Source of the DNA: Methanobacteriota archaeon
Lineage (GTDB): Archaea; Methanobacteriota; Methanobacteria; Methanobacteriales; Methanobacteriaceae
Reading direction: 5' to 3'
DNA: 21,301 bases
Assembly (NCBI GenBank): GCA_023430285.1
Contig: JAEZAV010000132.1
Location: 1 to 21,301 of the forward strand
The position numbers and the translations under genes are program-made. A model generated the notes under the pieces. That model had not been told where the DNA came from. It saw only the letters and a program-made list of their open reading frames with translations, and did not search any database. Positions 6,894 through 13,709 of this stretch are shown piece by piece. Positions within the stretch are counted from its first letter, which is position 1, and the number at the start of each line of letters is the position of its first letter.

Positions 6894-7751
6894 CTACAGC
6901 CTTTCAAGTAAATCTTCAATTTTTATGTCTATGAGGTAGGGTGCCAATTCCTCTATTTTCTCGTCTGGTAAATCCCACCATTTCTTCTCAACGAGCAAAT
7001 CTCTTACCTCTTTAGGGAAACGGTATCTTACATGTTTTAAAGGACTGCCAACAACTATGCTGTAGGGTTCAACATCCTTGGATACCACTGCACCTGCACC
7101 AATCACTGCACCGTCACCAACTGTTACCCCGGATAAAATTAAAGCACCGTACCCTATCCATACATCGTTACCTATGACTGTATCTCCACGTTGCATCATG
7201 GGTATTTTATTGATGTTCACCCTGCGTGTTCCAAGAAATGAGCTAAATGGGTAACTACTGGCAGATTGAATGTTGTGTCCCTTTCCGATCAGTATTCTTA
7301 CTTCTTTTGATATGCTGCAAAATTTTCCAATGGTCAGCGTATCATTTTCATTGAATCGTTCAATTTTAGGATTTCCATAGGTGAAGTCCCCGACAGTGAC
7401 ATTTTTAATGGAATTGGCAGGATGACTGCTGCGAATATCTGCGAGCTTCTTTCCCCTTTTATTCCTAAAAACTTCTCCTTTGCGCGGATATATTTCAGCT
7501 TTCAGTTCCCCTAATTTTTTGAGTAGCATCTCATTGTTATCCTCTTTTATTAACAGGAATTCTAGTTCATCTAATCTTTTGCGTAGGATCTTATCATGAT
7601 CCTTCTGTTTTGATAGTGTTTCAAATTCTACCATTCTCTCAGGATTAGAAGAATTTTCCGTGTATATTTGCTCATATTGTGATTTGTAGAAACGATACTG
7701 GCCACTTCGGTTTAATAAATGATTTTTAAATCTAGTTACAATATTAACCAT
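6894..7751 (-). CDS. CatB/Vat-type hexapeptide-repeat acetyltransferase with long N-terminal extension
   Basis: The C-terminal half (about residues 115-255) is a left-handed beta-helix acyltransferase. It has TYGNPKIERFNENDTLTIGKFCSISKEVRILIG with GKGHN (candidate catalytic His), then VIGNDVWIGYGALILSGVTVGDGAVIGAGAVVSKDVEPYSIVVGSP, the usual CatB/xenobiotic acetyltransferase ending. The N-terminal 110 residues are unusual for the family: charged, with coiled-coil-like heptads around KQKDHDKILRKRLDELEFLL and LLKKLGELKAEIYPRK. The acceptor could be a sugar or antibiotic-like compound. A surface-glycan role is as likely as resistance. A TTG at 7766 opens the frame, but the ATG at 7751 has GGGGGT upstream at suitable distance and is chosen, giving 285 residues. 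Confidence 0.8.
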   Translation of the reverse strand: MVNIVTRFKNHLLNRSGQYRFYKSQYEQIYTENSSNPERMVEFETLSKQKDHDKILRKRLDELEFLLIKEDNNEMLLKKLGELKAEIYPRKGEVFRNKRGKKLADIRSSHPANSIKNVTVGDFTYGNPKIERFNENDTLTIGKFCSISKEVRILIGKGHNIQSASSYPFSSFLGTRRVNINKIPMMQRGDTVIGNDVWIGYGALILSGVTVGDGAVIGAGAVVSKDVEPYSIVVGSPLKHVRYRFPKEVRDLLVEKKWWDLPDEKIEELAPYLIDIKIEDLLERL

Positions 7752-7944
7752 TACAAAAACCCCCAATAGTTTAAGTATTTAGTTCATGATTATTAAGTCA
7801 TATTACAATTCATTATGTTTGAATCACTGGTAACATCGTAATTGTTAATTTAAGGTCTAAAGAACTGGAAGTAGGTTAACCCCCACAGTATTCCAGAAAC
7901 CCTATCCATGAGTCATCATGATTTTTCGAAGTAATAATTTAATT

Positions 7945-8610
7945 TTACACTTTGTTGCCCTTGTTAAGATTTATCAAACTGTTTACTGTTGCTACAGCTA
8001 TGGGAGTGCCGCCTTTAGGGCCTTCAGTAATTATGTATGGTATTTTAGTCTGTTTTAATGCTTGTTTTGATTCGGCAGCACCTACAAAACCTACAGGAAC
8101 ACCTATAACTGAATTTAATTTGATTTCTCCATTTTTATGGAGTTCAAGAACTTCTAAAAGTGCTGTTGGAGCATTTCCCACTGCTACAATTCCATCAAAA
8201 CCTTCTTGTGCTGCAACCCGAATTGCAGCTGCTGCTCTGGTAATTCCTTCTTTTTTAGCTATTTTAACTGCCCTTTCATCACGAATGTAACAGTCAACCC
8301 TGCCAGAGTAGCTGTTTATTCCTGTTTTAACCATATTAATATCTGTTAAAATGTCTTTTTCTTGATCTATCGCCCTTAAGCTTTCAGTAACGAAGTTCTT
8401 ACTGATCCTTGTTATGTCAGCGTAGTCTGGATCTGCTGTGGAATGCACTATCCTTTCAACAATTGACCGTTCTTCAGGTGTAAGATCCTTGGTTTTAGTA
8501 TTAATAAGGGATTTGACTATTTCCCTACTTTTTTCAGCAATTTCATAGCCCTGTTTTGTTGAAGCACCCATAGAAATGGTTGCCCTTCCTGAATCGTTAT
8601 TTTCACTCAT
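7945..8610 (-). CDS. cbiC: cobalt-precorrin-8 methylmutase
   Basis: CbiC moves a methyl group from C-11 to C-12 of cobalt-precorrin-8 to give cobyrinate in anaerobic B12 synthesis. The 221-residue protein has GASTKQGYEIAEKS (15-28), the catalytic-histidine region IVHSTADPDYADI (H56), LTDINMVKTGI, AVGNAPTALLEVLEL, and VIGVPVGFVGAAESK. All are standard for the family, and the length is normal. The ATG at 8610 is preceded by GTAGGT about five bases away. An ATATAT-containing TATA-like element lies near 8657-8668. It stands alone on the minus strand, downstream of the FAD/FeS/DUF116 gene set by about 170 bases. Corrinoid supply matters here because the nearby FeS protein resembles corrinoid-dependent reductases. 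Confidence 0.95.
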   Translation of the reverse strand: MSENNDSGRATISMGASTKQGYEIAEKSREIVKSLINTKTKDLTPEERSIVERIVHSTADPDYADITRISKNFVTESLRAIDQEKDILTDINMVKTGINSYSGRVDCYIRDERAVKIAKKEGITRAAAAIRVAAQEGFDGIVAVGNAPTALLEVLELHKNGEIKLNSVIGVPVGFVGAAESKQALKQTKIPYIITEGPKGGTPIAVATVNSLINLNKGNKV

Positions 8611-8778
8611 GGTTACCTACTCAACTAAACTCTACTATAACCTATTGTGAACTAGCTAATATATTGATTTATGCAACAAATATTCAAAAAAATTTCCAGC
8701 ATCTCTAAACTTATTAAAAGGCCGTGAACATTACTTAGTGCATCAAAATAACTAAAAAAATAGAAAGTTCAAAAGTAA

Positions 8779-10299
8779 TCATCGATTTACATGTTGATCG
8801 TGTATTATAAGTTCAGCAGCATTCTTACCTGAAAATATTATACTAGGCACCCCAGAAGGCCCTACCCAGTGTCCTGCTTGATACAATCCTTTTATAAATG
8901 GATTTCGTTGGTTCCATTGTTTTAGATCAGTGTAACTCCAACCCACTGCAGCACCATGGTAATTGTGGGTGTACCTGTACATGGTAATTGGTGTGGTAAT
9001 ATCCATTTCTAAAATATGTTCACCTAATTTTGGAATCTTTTCTTCGACTCTTTTTACAAGTTTATCTGCAAATTCTTGCTTAAATTTTATATATTCCTCT
9101 CCCCTCTCCAACTTGGGACCTGTTTTCCAATGGCTTTCAAAATCAAATGTGACTGGAAAAACTATTTGAATTCCATATGTGCCTTGTTTGGCATCTTGTG
9201 TCCTAAACTTGGGAAAGTTCAAATGAAAACTAGATTTCATCGGATCATTTAAACTGAGAGCCTCATTAATTTCATTTGATAAGTTAATAAACACATCTGT
9301 ACCATCAAAACCATGTTCAGAGGGATCTATATCTGTTACAATTGAAACAATGAAATATGTGTCTGAAACTAGGGTTGAATTTAGTTTATTATCAAATTTT
9401 TCAGGAATCAAATTTGAATCGATCAGTTTATGATAGGTTGTTTTTGCATCAATTGCAGATATCACAACATCCGAATCAAATTCCATGCCATTTTCAAGTA
9501 CAACTCCCACAACCGCGTTGTTTTCTATTTTTATGCTTTTAACTTCACTGGAGTAATGAATTGTTCCTCCGTTCTTATATACGGCCCTTTCAAATGAATC
9601 TGCAATTGTTTGTGCCCCTCCTACTGGAGCGTAAGCACTTCTATTCAGTGCAAATCCTATAAAAGCTAAGATTCCTATGGCACCCACATCTTTAATTGGG
9701 GCTATGCTATGGAGAGATACGCGTAATCCTTTCAGTTCATTTCCTGAGAATAGGGATTCTAAAAACGTCTCAGTTGACATATTACTGTATTTTAATATTT
9801 TTCTCATTTGAATTGGGAACTTAAGTGCCATTTTAAGTTTGGAAAATATTGACATTAACTCCAGGCTATTTGAGGGTATGTTCTCTAGTTCCCTGTAGAT
9901 ACTTAAGGATTCTTCAATTAATTTGTTTAAAGATTTTCTATTGACTGTTGGATATGAACTTAGTATTGATTCCTCAAATTTTTCCTTATTTTCAGTCAAA
10001 ATAATATTAGAACCCTCATCAGGTCCAAGGTAACTTCCCACAGGTTCATGATTGGTGAACTTTACGGGTTCAACATTTAATTCTTTCAACACCTCATTCA
10101 CCTTGTTTGGAAACCCTGTCCAGTGGGCACTGATATCAAAGATGATTCCTTGTCTTACAAAAGATGTGTAGTAACCCCCAGGTTTGTTGTTTTGTTCAAA
10201 AAGAATCACATTTCTTCCAGATTTTGCAAGGTAAGCTGCTGAGCTTAATCCCGCTACTCCCCCACCTACAACAATAGCATCATATTTCACATTTTTCAT
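8779..10299 (-). CDS. phytoene desaturase/isomerase-type FAD-dependent oxidoreductase
   Basis: This 506-residue flavoprotein opens with the dinucleotide fold YDAIVVGGGVAGLSSAAYLA (GGGVAG at 12-17), with the ribose-binding acid in ILFEQNNKPGGYYTSF. It ends with the FAD-binding C-terminal block GLYQAGHWVGPSGVPSIIFS followed by GKNAAELII. Overall it resembles CrtI/CrtISO-type carotenoid desaturases, isomerases and retinol saturases. Many relatives act on isoprenoids, but the substrate here is unknown. It is distinct from the geranylgeranyl reductases used for archaeal lipids as far as motifs show. It is the last gene of a minus-strand set after the DUF116 and FeS genes, with a 66-base gap and GGGGT before its ATG. 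A shared redox pathway is inferred from this context. Confidence 0.85.
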   Translation of the reverse strand: MKNVKYDAIVVGGGVAGLSSAAYLAKSGRNVILFEQNNKPGGYYTSFVRQGIIFDISAHWTGFPNKVNEVLKELNVEPVKFTNHEPVGSYLGPDEGSNIILTENKEKFEESILSSYPTVNRKSLNKLIEESLSIYRELENIPSNSLELMSIFSKLKMALKFPIQMRKILKYSNMSTETFLESLFSGNELKGLRVSLHSIAPIKDVGAIGILAFIGFALNRSAYAPVGGAQTIADSFERAVYKNGGTIHYSSEVKSIKIENNAVVGVVLENGMEFDSDVVISAIDAKTTYHKLIDSNLIPEKFDNKLNSTLVSDTYFIVSIVTDIDPSEHGFDGTDVFINLSNEINEALSLNDPMKSSFHLNFPKFRTQDAKQGTYGIQIVFPVTFDFESHWKTGPKLERGEEYIKFKQEFADKLVKRVEEKIPKLGEHILEMDITTPITMYRYTHNYHGAAVGWSYTDLKQWNQRNPFIKGLYQAGHWVGPSGVPSIIFSGKNAAELIIHDQHVNR

Positions 10300-10365
10300 T
10301 TAAATACCCCAATATTCTTCATTAAATAAATTTTGGTTAAACAAGCAAATATATCATTTCATGGA

Positions 10366-11298
10366 TCAAACTTCCAAGATTACTCCACGGCTTTCTAAAT
10401 TCTGATATTTGGCTTTAATTTGAGAATATTCCCTTTTATTGAAACTGCATTCTTTCATGCATATTGTACATCCATGGCACCTATCTTTAACAACTTTGGT
10501 GGTTGTTTTTCCAGTTTCTGGAGATTTAATTTCCAAAAAAGCATTTTCAGGACAGTTATTTATGCATTTTCTACATTTCGCACAGAAATTTGGAATCCAT
10601 GAGTGATTATCCTCTTCTTCAATTGGTAAATTGTTGATACTCGTAAATATTGCCGATATTCTCTGTCTAGGACCAAATTCTGGTGTTACTAGCATTCCAT
10701 GTTTTCCCACGTGACCTAAACCTGCATTTTGAGCCAACCAAGTGTATATCACAACCCCTCCAGCAGGATGGCTTGCATGGGATGCGTATCCCCATTCCCT
10801 TAGGAATTCTGCTAGTTGGTTGGTTTTTTTACCATGTTCATCGTAGGTTACTATACCCATTTCCTGGGTTTCTGGACTCGGTGCCATGTCAACAGAATTT
10901 TTGTCCATCTCTGAGATCATTACGATTGCATTGTCGTACAATATTGATTTATCTTTGAATATTAATTCTTGAGGTACTTTAGAATAGCCTACTTTATCCA
11001 TGCCAATCGAATGAGCGTAGTTTTCAAATTTACTGATAAATTCAGATCCGGCTGTAGATTTAGGATTATTTGGATTGTTTTTCAATGTTTTGATTGTGTT
11101 CTCCATATTTTTTGCGATTGAAAGCTGTTTTGGAAGCGTTTTTAGGGTTATTTCCAGTTTATCTGGCATTACTTTGTTCGGAGATGTTGATGCTGCTTTC
11201 ATACATCCAGTTCGATTTGTTATGGAATTTTCAAGTTCGTTGATCTTGTTTAGCCTGTAGTCAGCATATTTAGTTTTTAATCCAGCGAAAAGTACCAT
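10366..11298 (-). CDS. two-[4Fe-4S] protein related to reductive dehalogenase/QueG catalytic domains
   Basis: The 310-residue cytoplasmic protein (no Tat or signal peptide) has a catalytic-domain stretch AGLGHVGKHGMLVTPEFGPR (192-211) followed by RISAIFTS. It is then followed by two ferredoxin motifs: C239-x2-C242-x2-C245-x3-CP249 and C274-x2-C277-x2-C280-x3-C284. The order, and the wording of the GLG..G..G.L.TPE.GPR..... block, are those of corrinoid/FeS reductive dehalogenases and the related epoxyqueuosine reductase QueG. Residues 1-90 are less conserved and charged. Corrinoid binding is inferred from family resemblance and is not proven. GGAG lies about eight bases before the ATG. It sits between DUF116 (61 bases upstream) and the FAD oxidoreductase (66 bases downstream). 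A plain ferredoxin-like electron carrier is the alternative. Confidence 0.75.
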   Translation of the reverse strand: MVLFAGLKTKYADYRLNKINELENSITNRTGCMKAASTSPNKVMPDKLEITLKTLPKQLSIAKNMENTIKTLKNNPNNPKSTAGSEFISKFENYAHSIGMDKVGYSKVPQELIFKDKSILYDNAIVMISEMDKNSVDMAPSPETQEMGIVTYDEHGKKTNQLAEFLREWGYASHASHPAGGVVIYTWLAQNAGLGHVGKHGMLVTPEFGPRQRISAIFTSINNLPIEEEDNHSWIPNFCAKCRKCINNCPENAFLEIKSPETGKTTTKVVKDRCHGCTICMKECSFNKREYSQIKAKYQNLESRGVILEV

Positions 11299-11359
11299 TA
11301 TAATTTCTCCATAATGTTTTAAGTAAGTTAATAATTTAAAGAAAGTAAATTCTAGGGAT

Positions 11360-12547
11360 TTAGATCATTGATTCTGTGCATGGTTTTTTATGGGTGTTGC
11401 AATTGGATATTCCGTGTTTCCCCAAAACCTTCATGAGTTGGTTGATGTTGATGCTTGTGGGCGTACCATCTTCGTTCCAGTGGTTTTTACATGTGGCCTG
11501 ATTTAGCAAGACACACTGAGCCGGAATACCTAGGCCTTGCGATTTCCATCCTCCTGATATCAGGTTGGATACACATGCCACTCCCACAATTCCAAGTTCG
11601 TCCCTGTCTTTCTGGGTGCTTTTGGAAAATGCTGAAGATTCATGTGTAACCATGTACAATTCAAAACCCTGTTCCTCGCCCATGACAGTCAGTTCAAAGA
11701 CGTTACATGTTTTTGAACATTTCATGCATTTTAAACCTAAATTTGTTTCTTTTGCTCTGCAATTAGCGTTTGATCTCATACATCCCGGTAAGATCAAAGC
11801 TTTCCTCGGCCTTCCATCAAAATCTTTTTTTAGTGTTCGGTTCATTATTTCAGCCCCAAACATGCTTAAGTGGTACTCCACTTCCATTTTGCTGCAGAAG
11901 ATAATGTCTTCCCTCCAGAGGTGTTCTACTAATTTTTCTTCCAAAAATTTAGCCACATTTACACTGTATTTTCCCAGAACTTCCTTACTTCTCAGTTCGA
12001 AGTAGTCTGCAAATTCACATGCTTGTTTCAAATGTTTGGATGCTTCAGATGAATTCATGTTGTTGAAAAACTGTTTCCAGAAATTTAATCGAGCTGTTTC
12101 CTGTGTAAAATCTCCAGTGGCTTCGAGGTACTTCAATAGTTTATCGAAGTTTTCCAGGTTAAATTCCAAATTGGAAGGTGTAGCTTTTTGTGGCCACAAG
12201 TACTGTGTCATTAACGATCCTCTGATGGTATCAATGACCTCTTTGTGTGATCCATTTTCATTACGCAGACAAACTAGATTTCTGAGTATTAATTGATGTT
12301 TTTCATCTAGATTAACAGCTCTACTACCATAAATTCCCCAATAGGTTCCAATCATCAAAAATTCGAAGACGTATTCTTCGAAGTTTCTGGGTTTTGAATC
12401 GATTTCACTGTAGTGAATCATCAGCGCAGGTACAAGTGTGGTGTTAATTTTTTCGAATTCTCCCAGAACAACATCTGTCAAATATTCAACATCTTTATAA
12501 TAATCATCTGGTTTGTCCAAGTTTAGGGAATATGGCGATAAATCCAT
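11360..12547 (-). CDS. DUF116 cysteine-rich protein
   Basis: The C-terminal part (about residues 215-385) matches DUF116: LILPGCMRSNANCRAK (C256, C263), GLKCMKCSKTCNVFEL (C274, C277, C281), then GIVGVACVSNLISGGWKS and IPAQCVLLNQATCKNHW (C345, C353). The CxxCxxxC and surrounding cysteines suggest an iron-sulfur cluster or other metal. The N-terminal 210 residues are helical and lack recognised motifs; they are probably a partner or substrate domain. The biochemical role of DUF116 is not established to my knowledge. It is the first gene of the minus-strand set. The ATG has GGAG seven bases upstream, a leader of about 95 bases, and a TATA box flanked by inverted repeats, so it is probably controlled by a repressor. 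Confidence 0.8.
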   Translation of the reverse strand: MDLSPYSLNLDKPDDYYKDVEYLTDVVLGEFEKINTTLVPALMIHYSEIDSKPRNFEEYVFEFLMIGTYWGIYGSRAVNLDEKHQLILRNLVCLRNENGSHKEVIDTIRGSLMTQYLWPQKATPSNLEFNLENFDKLLKYLEATGDFTQETARLNFWKQFFNNMNSSEASKHLKQACEFADYFELRSKEVLGKYSVNVAKFLEEKLVEHLWREDIIFCSKMEVEYHLSMFGAEIMNRTLKKDFDGRPRKALILPGCMRSNANCRAKETNLGLKCMKCSKTCNVFELTVMGEEQGFELYMVTHESSAFSKSTQKDRDELGIVGVACVSNLISGGWKSQGLGIPAQCVLLNQATCKNHWNEDGTPTSININQLMKVLGKHGISNCNTHKKPCTESMI

Positions 12548-12620
12548 TTTAAAGCTCCTGTGTTCATTACTTACATTTTTGGAATTATTTTTGAATTTTT
12601 AGTAGGTTAATTTTCAATAT

Positions 12621-12636
12621 TAACTAACGTTAGTTA
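12621..12636. promoter_or_regulatory. operator-like perfect palindrome (site 1) at the DUF116 promoter
   Basis: TAACTAACGTTAGTTA is a perfect 16-bp palindrome. It falls just downstream of the transcript start predicted from the TATA box at 12666-12673. Its half AACTAACG recurs exactly 51 bp away in site 2. The sequence style (ACTAAC/GTTAGT) is common in TetR-family operators. Confidence 0.6.
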
Positions 12637-12665
12637 GTTTGATATTGATCGATTGTATAACATGG

Positions 12666-12673
12666 TATATAAA
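12666..12673 (-). promoter_or_regulatory. TATA box of the DUF116-FeS-FAD gene set
   Basis: On the minus strand TTTATATA lies about 120 bases before the DUF116 ATG. It predicts a start near 12643. It is sandwiched between operator-like sites 1 and 2, and site 2 overlaps its upstream edge where TFB would bind. Confidence 0.55.
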
Positions 12674-12695
12674 ACTAACGTCCGTTCGTAAGTTT
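12672..12695. promoter_or_regulatory. operator-like imperfect inverted repeat (site 2)
   Basis: AAACTAACG (12672-12680) is followed after six bases by CGTAAGTTT (12687-12695), one mismatch from a perfect inverted repeat. An overlapping pairing, ACTAACG with CGTTCGT around TC, is also possible. It shares AACTAACG with site 1, and the site centres are about 53-55 bp apart, close to five helical turns. Confidence 0.5.
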
Positions 12696-12780
12696 ATTAA
12701 AATAATCTTTAAAAATATATTAAATAAGAATTAACTCTCATTAAATTAGTAAACTAGTCTGTTTTCATTTACCCCTGATT

Positions 12781-12945
12781 CTAAGGTAGCATTTCATTCT
12801 TCAAAGCATTTATACATAGATCTCGTATAATGTTCCTTTTAAAATTTAGTACACCTTTCACAATCATAAAGTCCAGCACAGTTTTAAGGTCTAATTTTTC
12901 TTTGTCAGGGAAGGTAGTACAATGAAGAATGAAAGTTTTGATAAA
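12781..12945 (-). pseudogene. possible remnant of a regulator C-terminus
   Basis: The minus strand holds a 54-codon open stretch without a usable start, bounded by TAG codons. It translates to FIKTFILHCTTFPDKEKLDL, then KTVLDFMIVKGVLNFKRN and IIRDLCINALKNEMLP. It reads like a genuine protein C-terminus: balanced charge, amphipathic helices, a natural-looking end. The LDFMIVKGVL helix resembles the last helix of some TetR-family regulators. No N-terminal helix-turn-helix follows upstream in any frame I could read. It sits just upstream of the operator pair. A decayed TetR gene is the favoured reading; a chance open frame remains possible. Confidence 0.3.
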
Positions 12946-12960
12946 CTATGAGGTGATAAT

Positions 12961-13029
12961 ATAATTACAAACCTATTTAGAAAAGAGAACACAGATCAAG
13001 TAAATAAATTGATGTTTGGCCAATTGTAA
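12961..13029 (+). other. short open fragment after a strong SD, no normal start codon
   Basis: A GAGGTGAT box (12950-12957) precedes an open run of 22 codons reading IITNLFRKENTDQVNKLMFG then QL and TAA. The first codons are ATA and ATT, so no ordinary start is present. It ends twelve bases before the permease ATG, whose own AGGTGTG begins right after this stop. It may be the tail of a deleted or mutated upstream gene or a coupled leader. Low confidence. Confidence 0.2.
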
Positions 13030-13040
13030 AGGTGTGTTAA

Positions 13041-13709
13041 ATGAATATTTACAGATTATCCATGAAAAATCTTCGAAGGAACAAGATGAGGAATTTTTTT
13101 GCCGTTGTGAGAATAAGCTTTGGCGTTCTAATTCTCCTAGTTTTACTGAGTTCTGGTATTGGTTTAAACACATTTTTAAAACAGGCCAACTCATTTCATG
13201 TGAACGACAATGTTAACAATTCAGATTTAATTATTTCAACAGTCACTAATCAGCTCAACGCTATTTTAGGAGTGAACAGTACTACTTCTGTTATTGGAAG
13301 TAAAATTGATGCTTTAATAAATAACGCAGTATACATACTGGACGGGTTGGCAAGTATCGTGTTCTTAGTTGGGATTTTGGATATAATGAATACAATGGGA
13401 TTCAATCTCAACGAAAGAAATCGAGAAATTGGAATATTAAAAACCATGGGTTTCTCTGAGAAACAGCTGCTCATCAGCATGTCCCTTGAAGCTGGTTTAA
13501 TAGGATTCTTTGGAGGCATAGGCGGGGTTGTATTGGGATCTCTTGGAATATCCATAGTTGCAATGTTTATTGGAATTCCAATCTCAATTCTGATTCCTTT
13601 ATGGTTAATTCCGAGTGTCATAGTGTTGACAACTGTCCTGGCCTCCATCCTTGGACTGGTTCCAGGATGGTTTGCATCTTACAGGAACATTGAAGAGGTG
13701 ATCCCATGA
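13041..13709 (+). CDS. short FtsX-type ABC transporter permease lacking the extracytoplasmic domain
   Basis: The 222-residue protein has the N-terminal LSMKNLRRNKMRN motif and first helix (about 19-41) of MacB/LolC-type permeases. The FtsX core follows: helix 96-119, the cytoplasmic NTMGFNLNERNREIGILKTMGFSEKQ loop (117-142), helices about 143-178 and 182-209, and a SYRNIEEVIP tail. Normal members are about 370-410 residues with a roughly 200-residue extracytoplasmic domain between helices 1 and 2. Here only about 54 residues remain there. The product is therefore either an internally deleted copy or a naturally minimal form. It overlaps the ATPase gene by four bases (ATGA). AGGTGTG lies a few bases before the ATG. 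Confidence 0.75.
   Translation: MNIYRLSMKNLRRNKMRNFFAVVRISFGVLILLVLLSSGIGLNTFLKQANSFHVNDNVNNSDLIISTVTNQLNAILGVNSTTSVIGSKIDALINNAVYILDGLASIVFLVGILDIMNTMGFNLNERNREIGILKTMGFSEKQLLISMSLEAGLIGFFGGIGGVVLGSLGISIVAMFIGIPISILIPLWLIPSVIVLTTVLASILGLVPGWFASYRNIEEVIP

Noticed and set aside
11565..12005. 146-residue plus-strand frame inside the DUF116 gene
   Set aside because: It is antisense to strongly conserved DUF116 motifs and lacks its own domain or SD.
12615..12647. Outer repeat CAATAT ... ATATTG around operator site 1
   Set aside because: Its centre is offset from the main palindrome by about 2.5 bases and AT-rich hexamers pair by chance; not treated as part of the operator.
12973..13194. 73-residue minus-strand frame over the permease start
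   Set aside because: It overlaps the well-supported permease coding region on the opposite strand and has a shadow-like composition rich in Ser, Cys and Gln.
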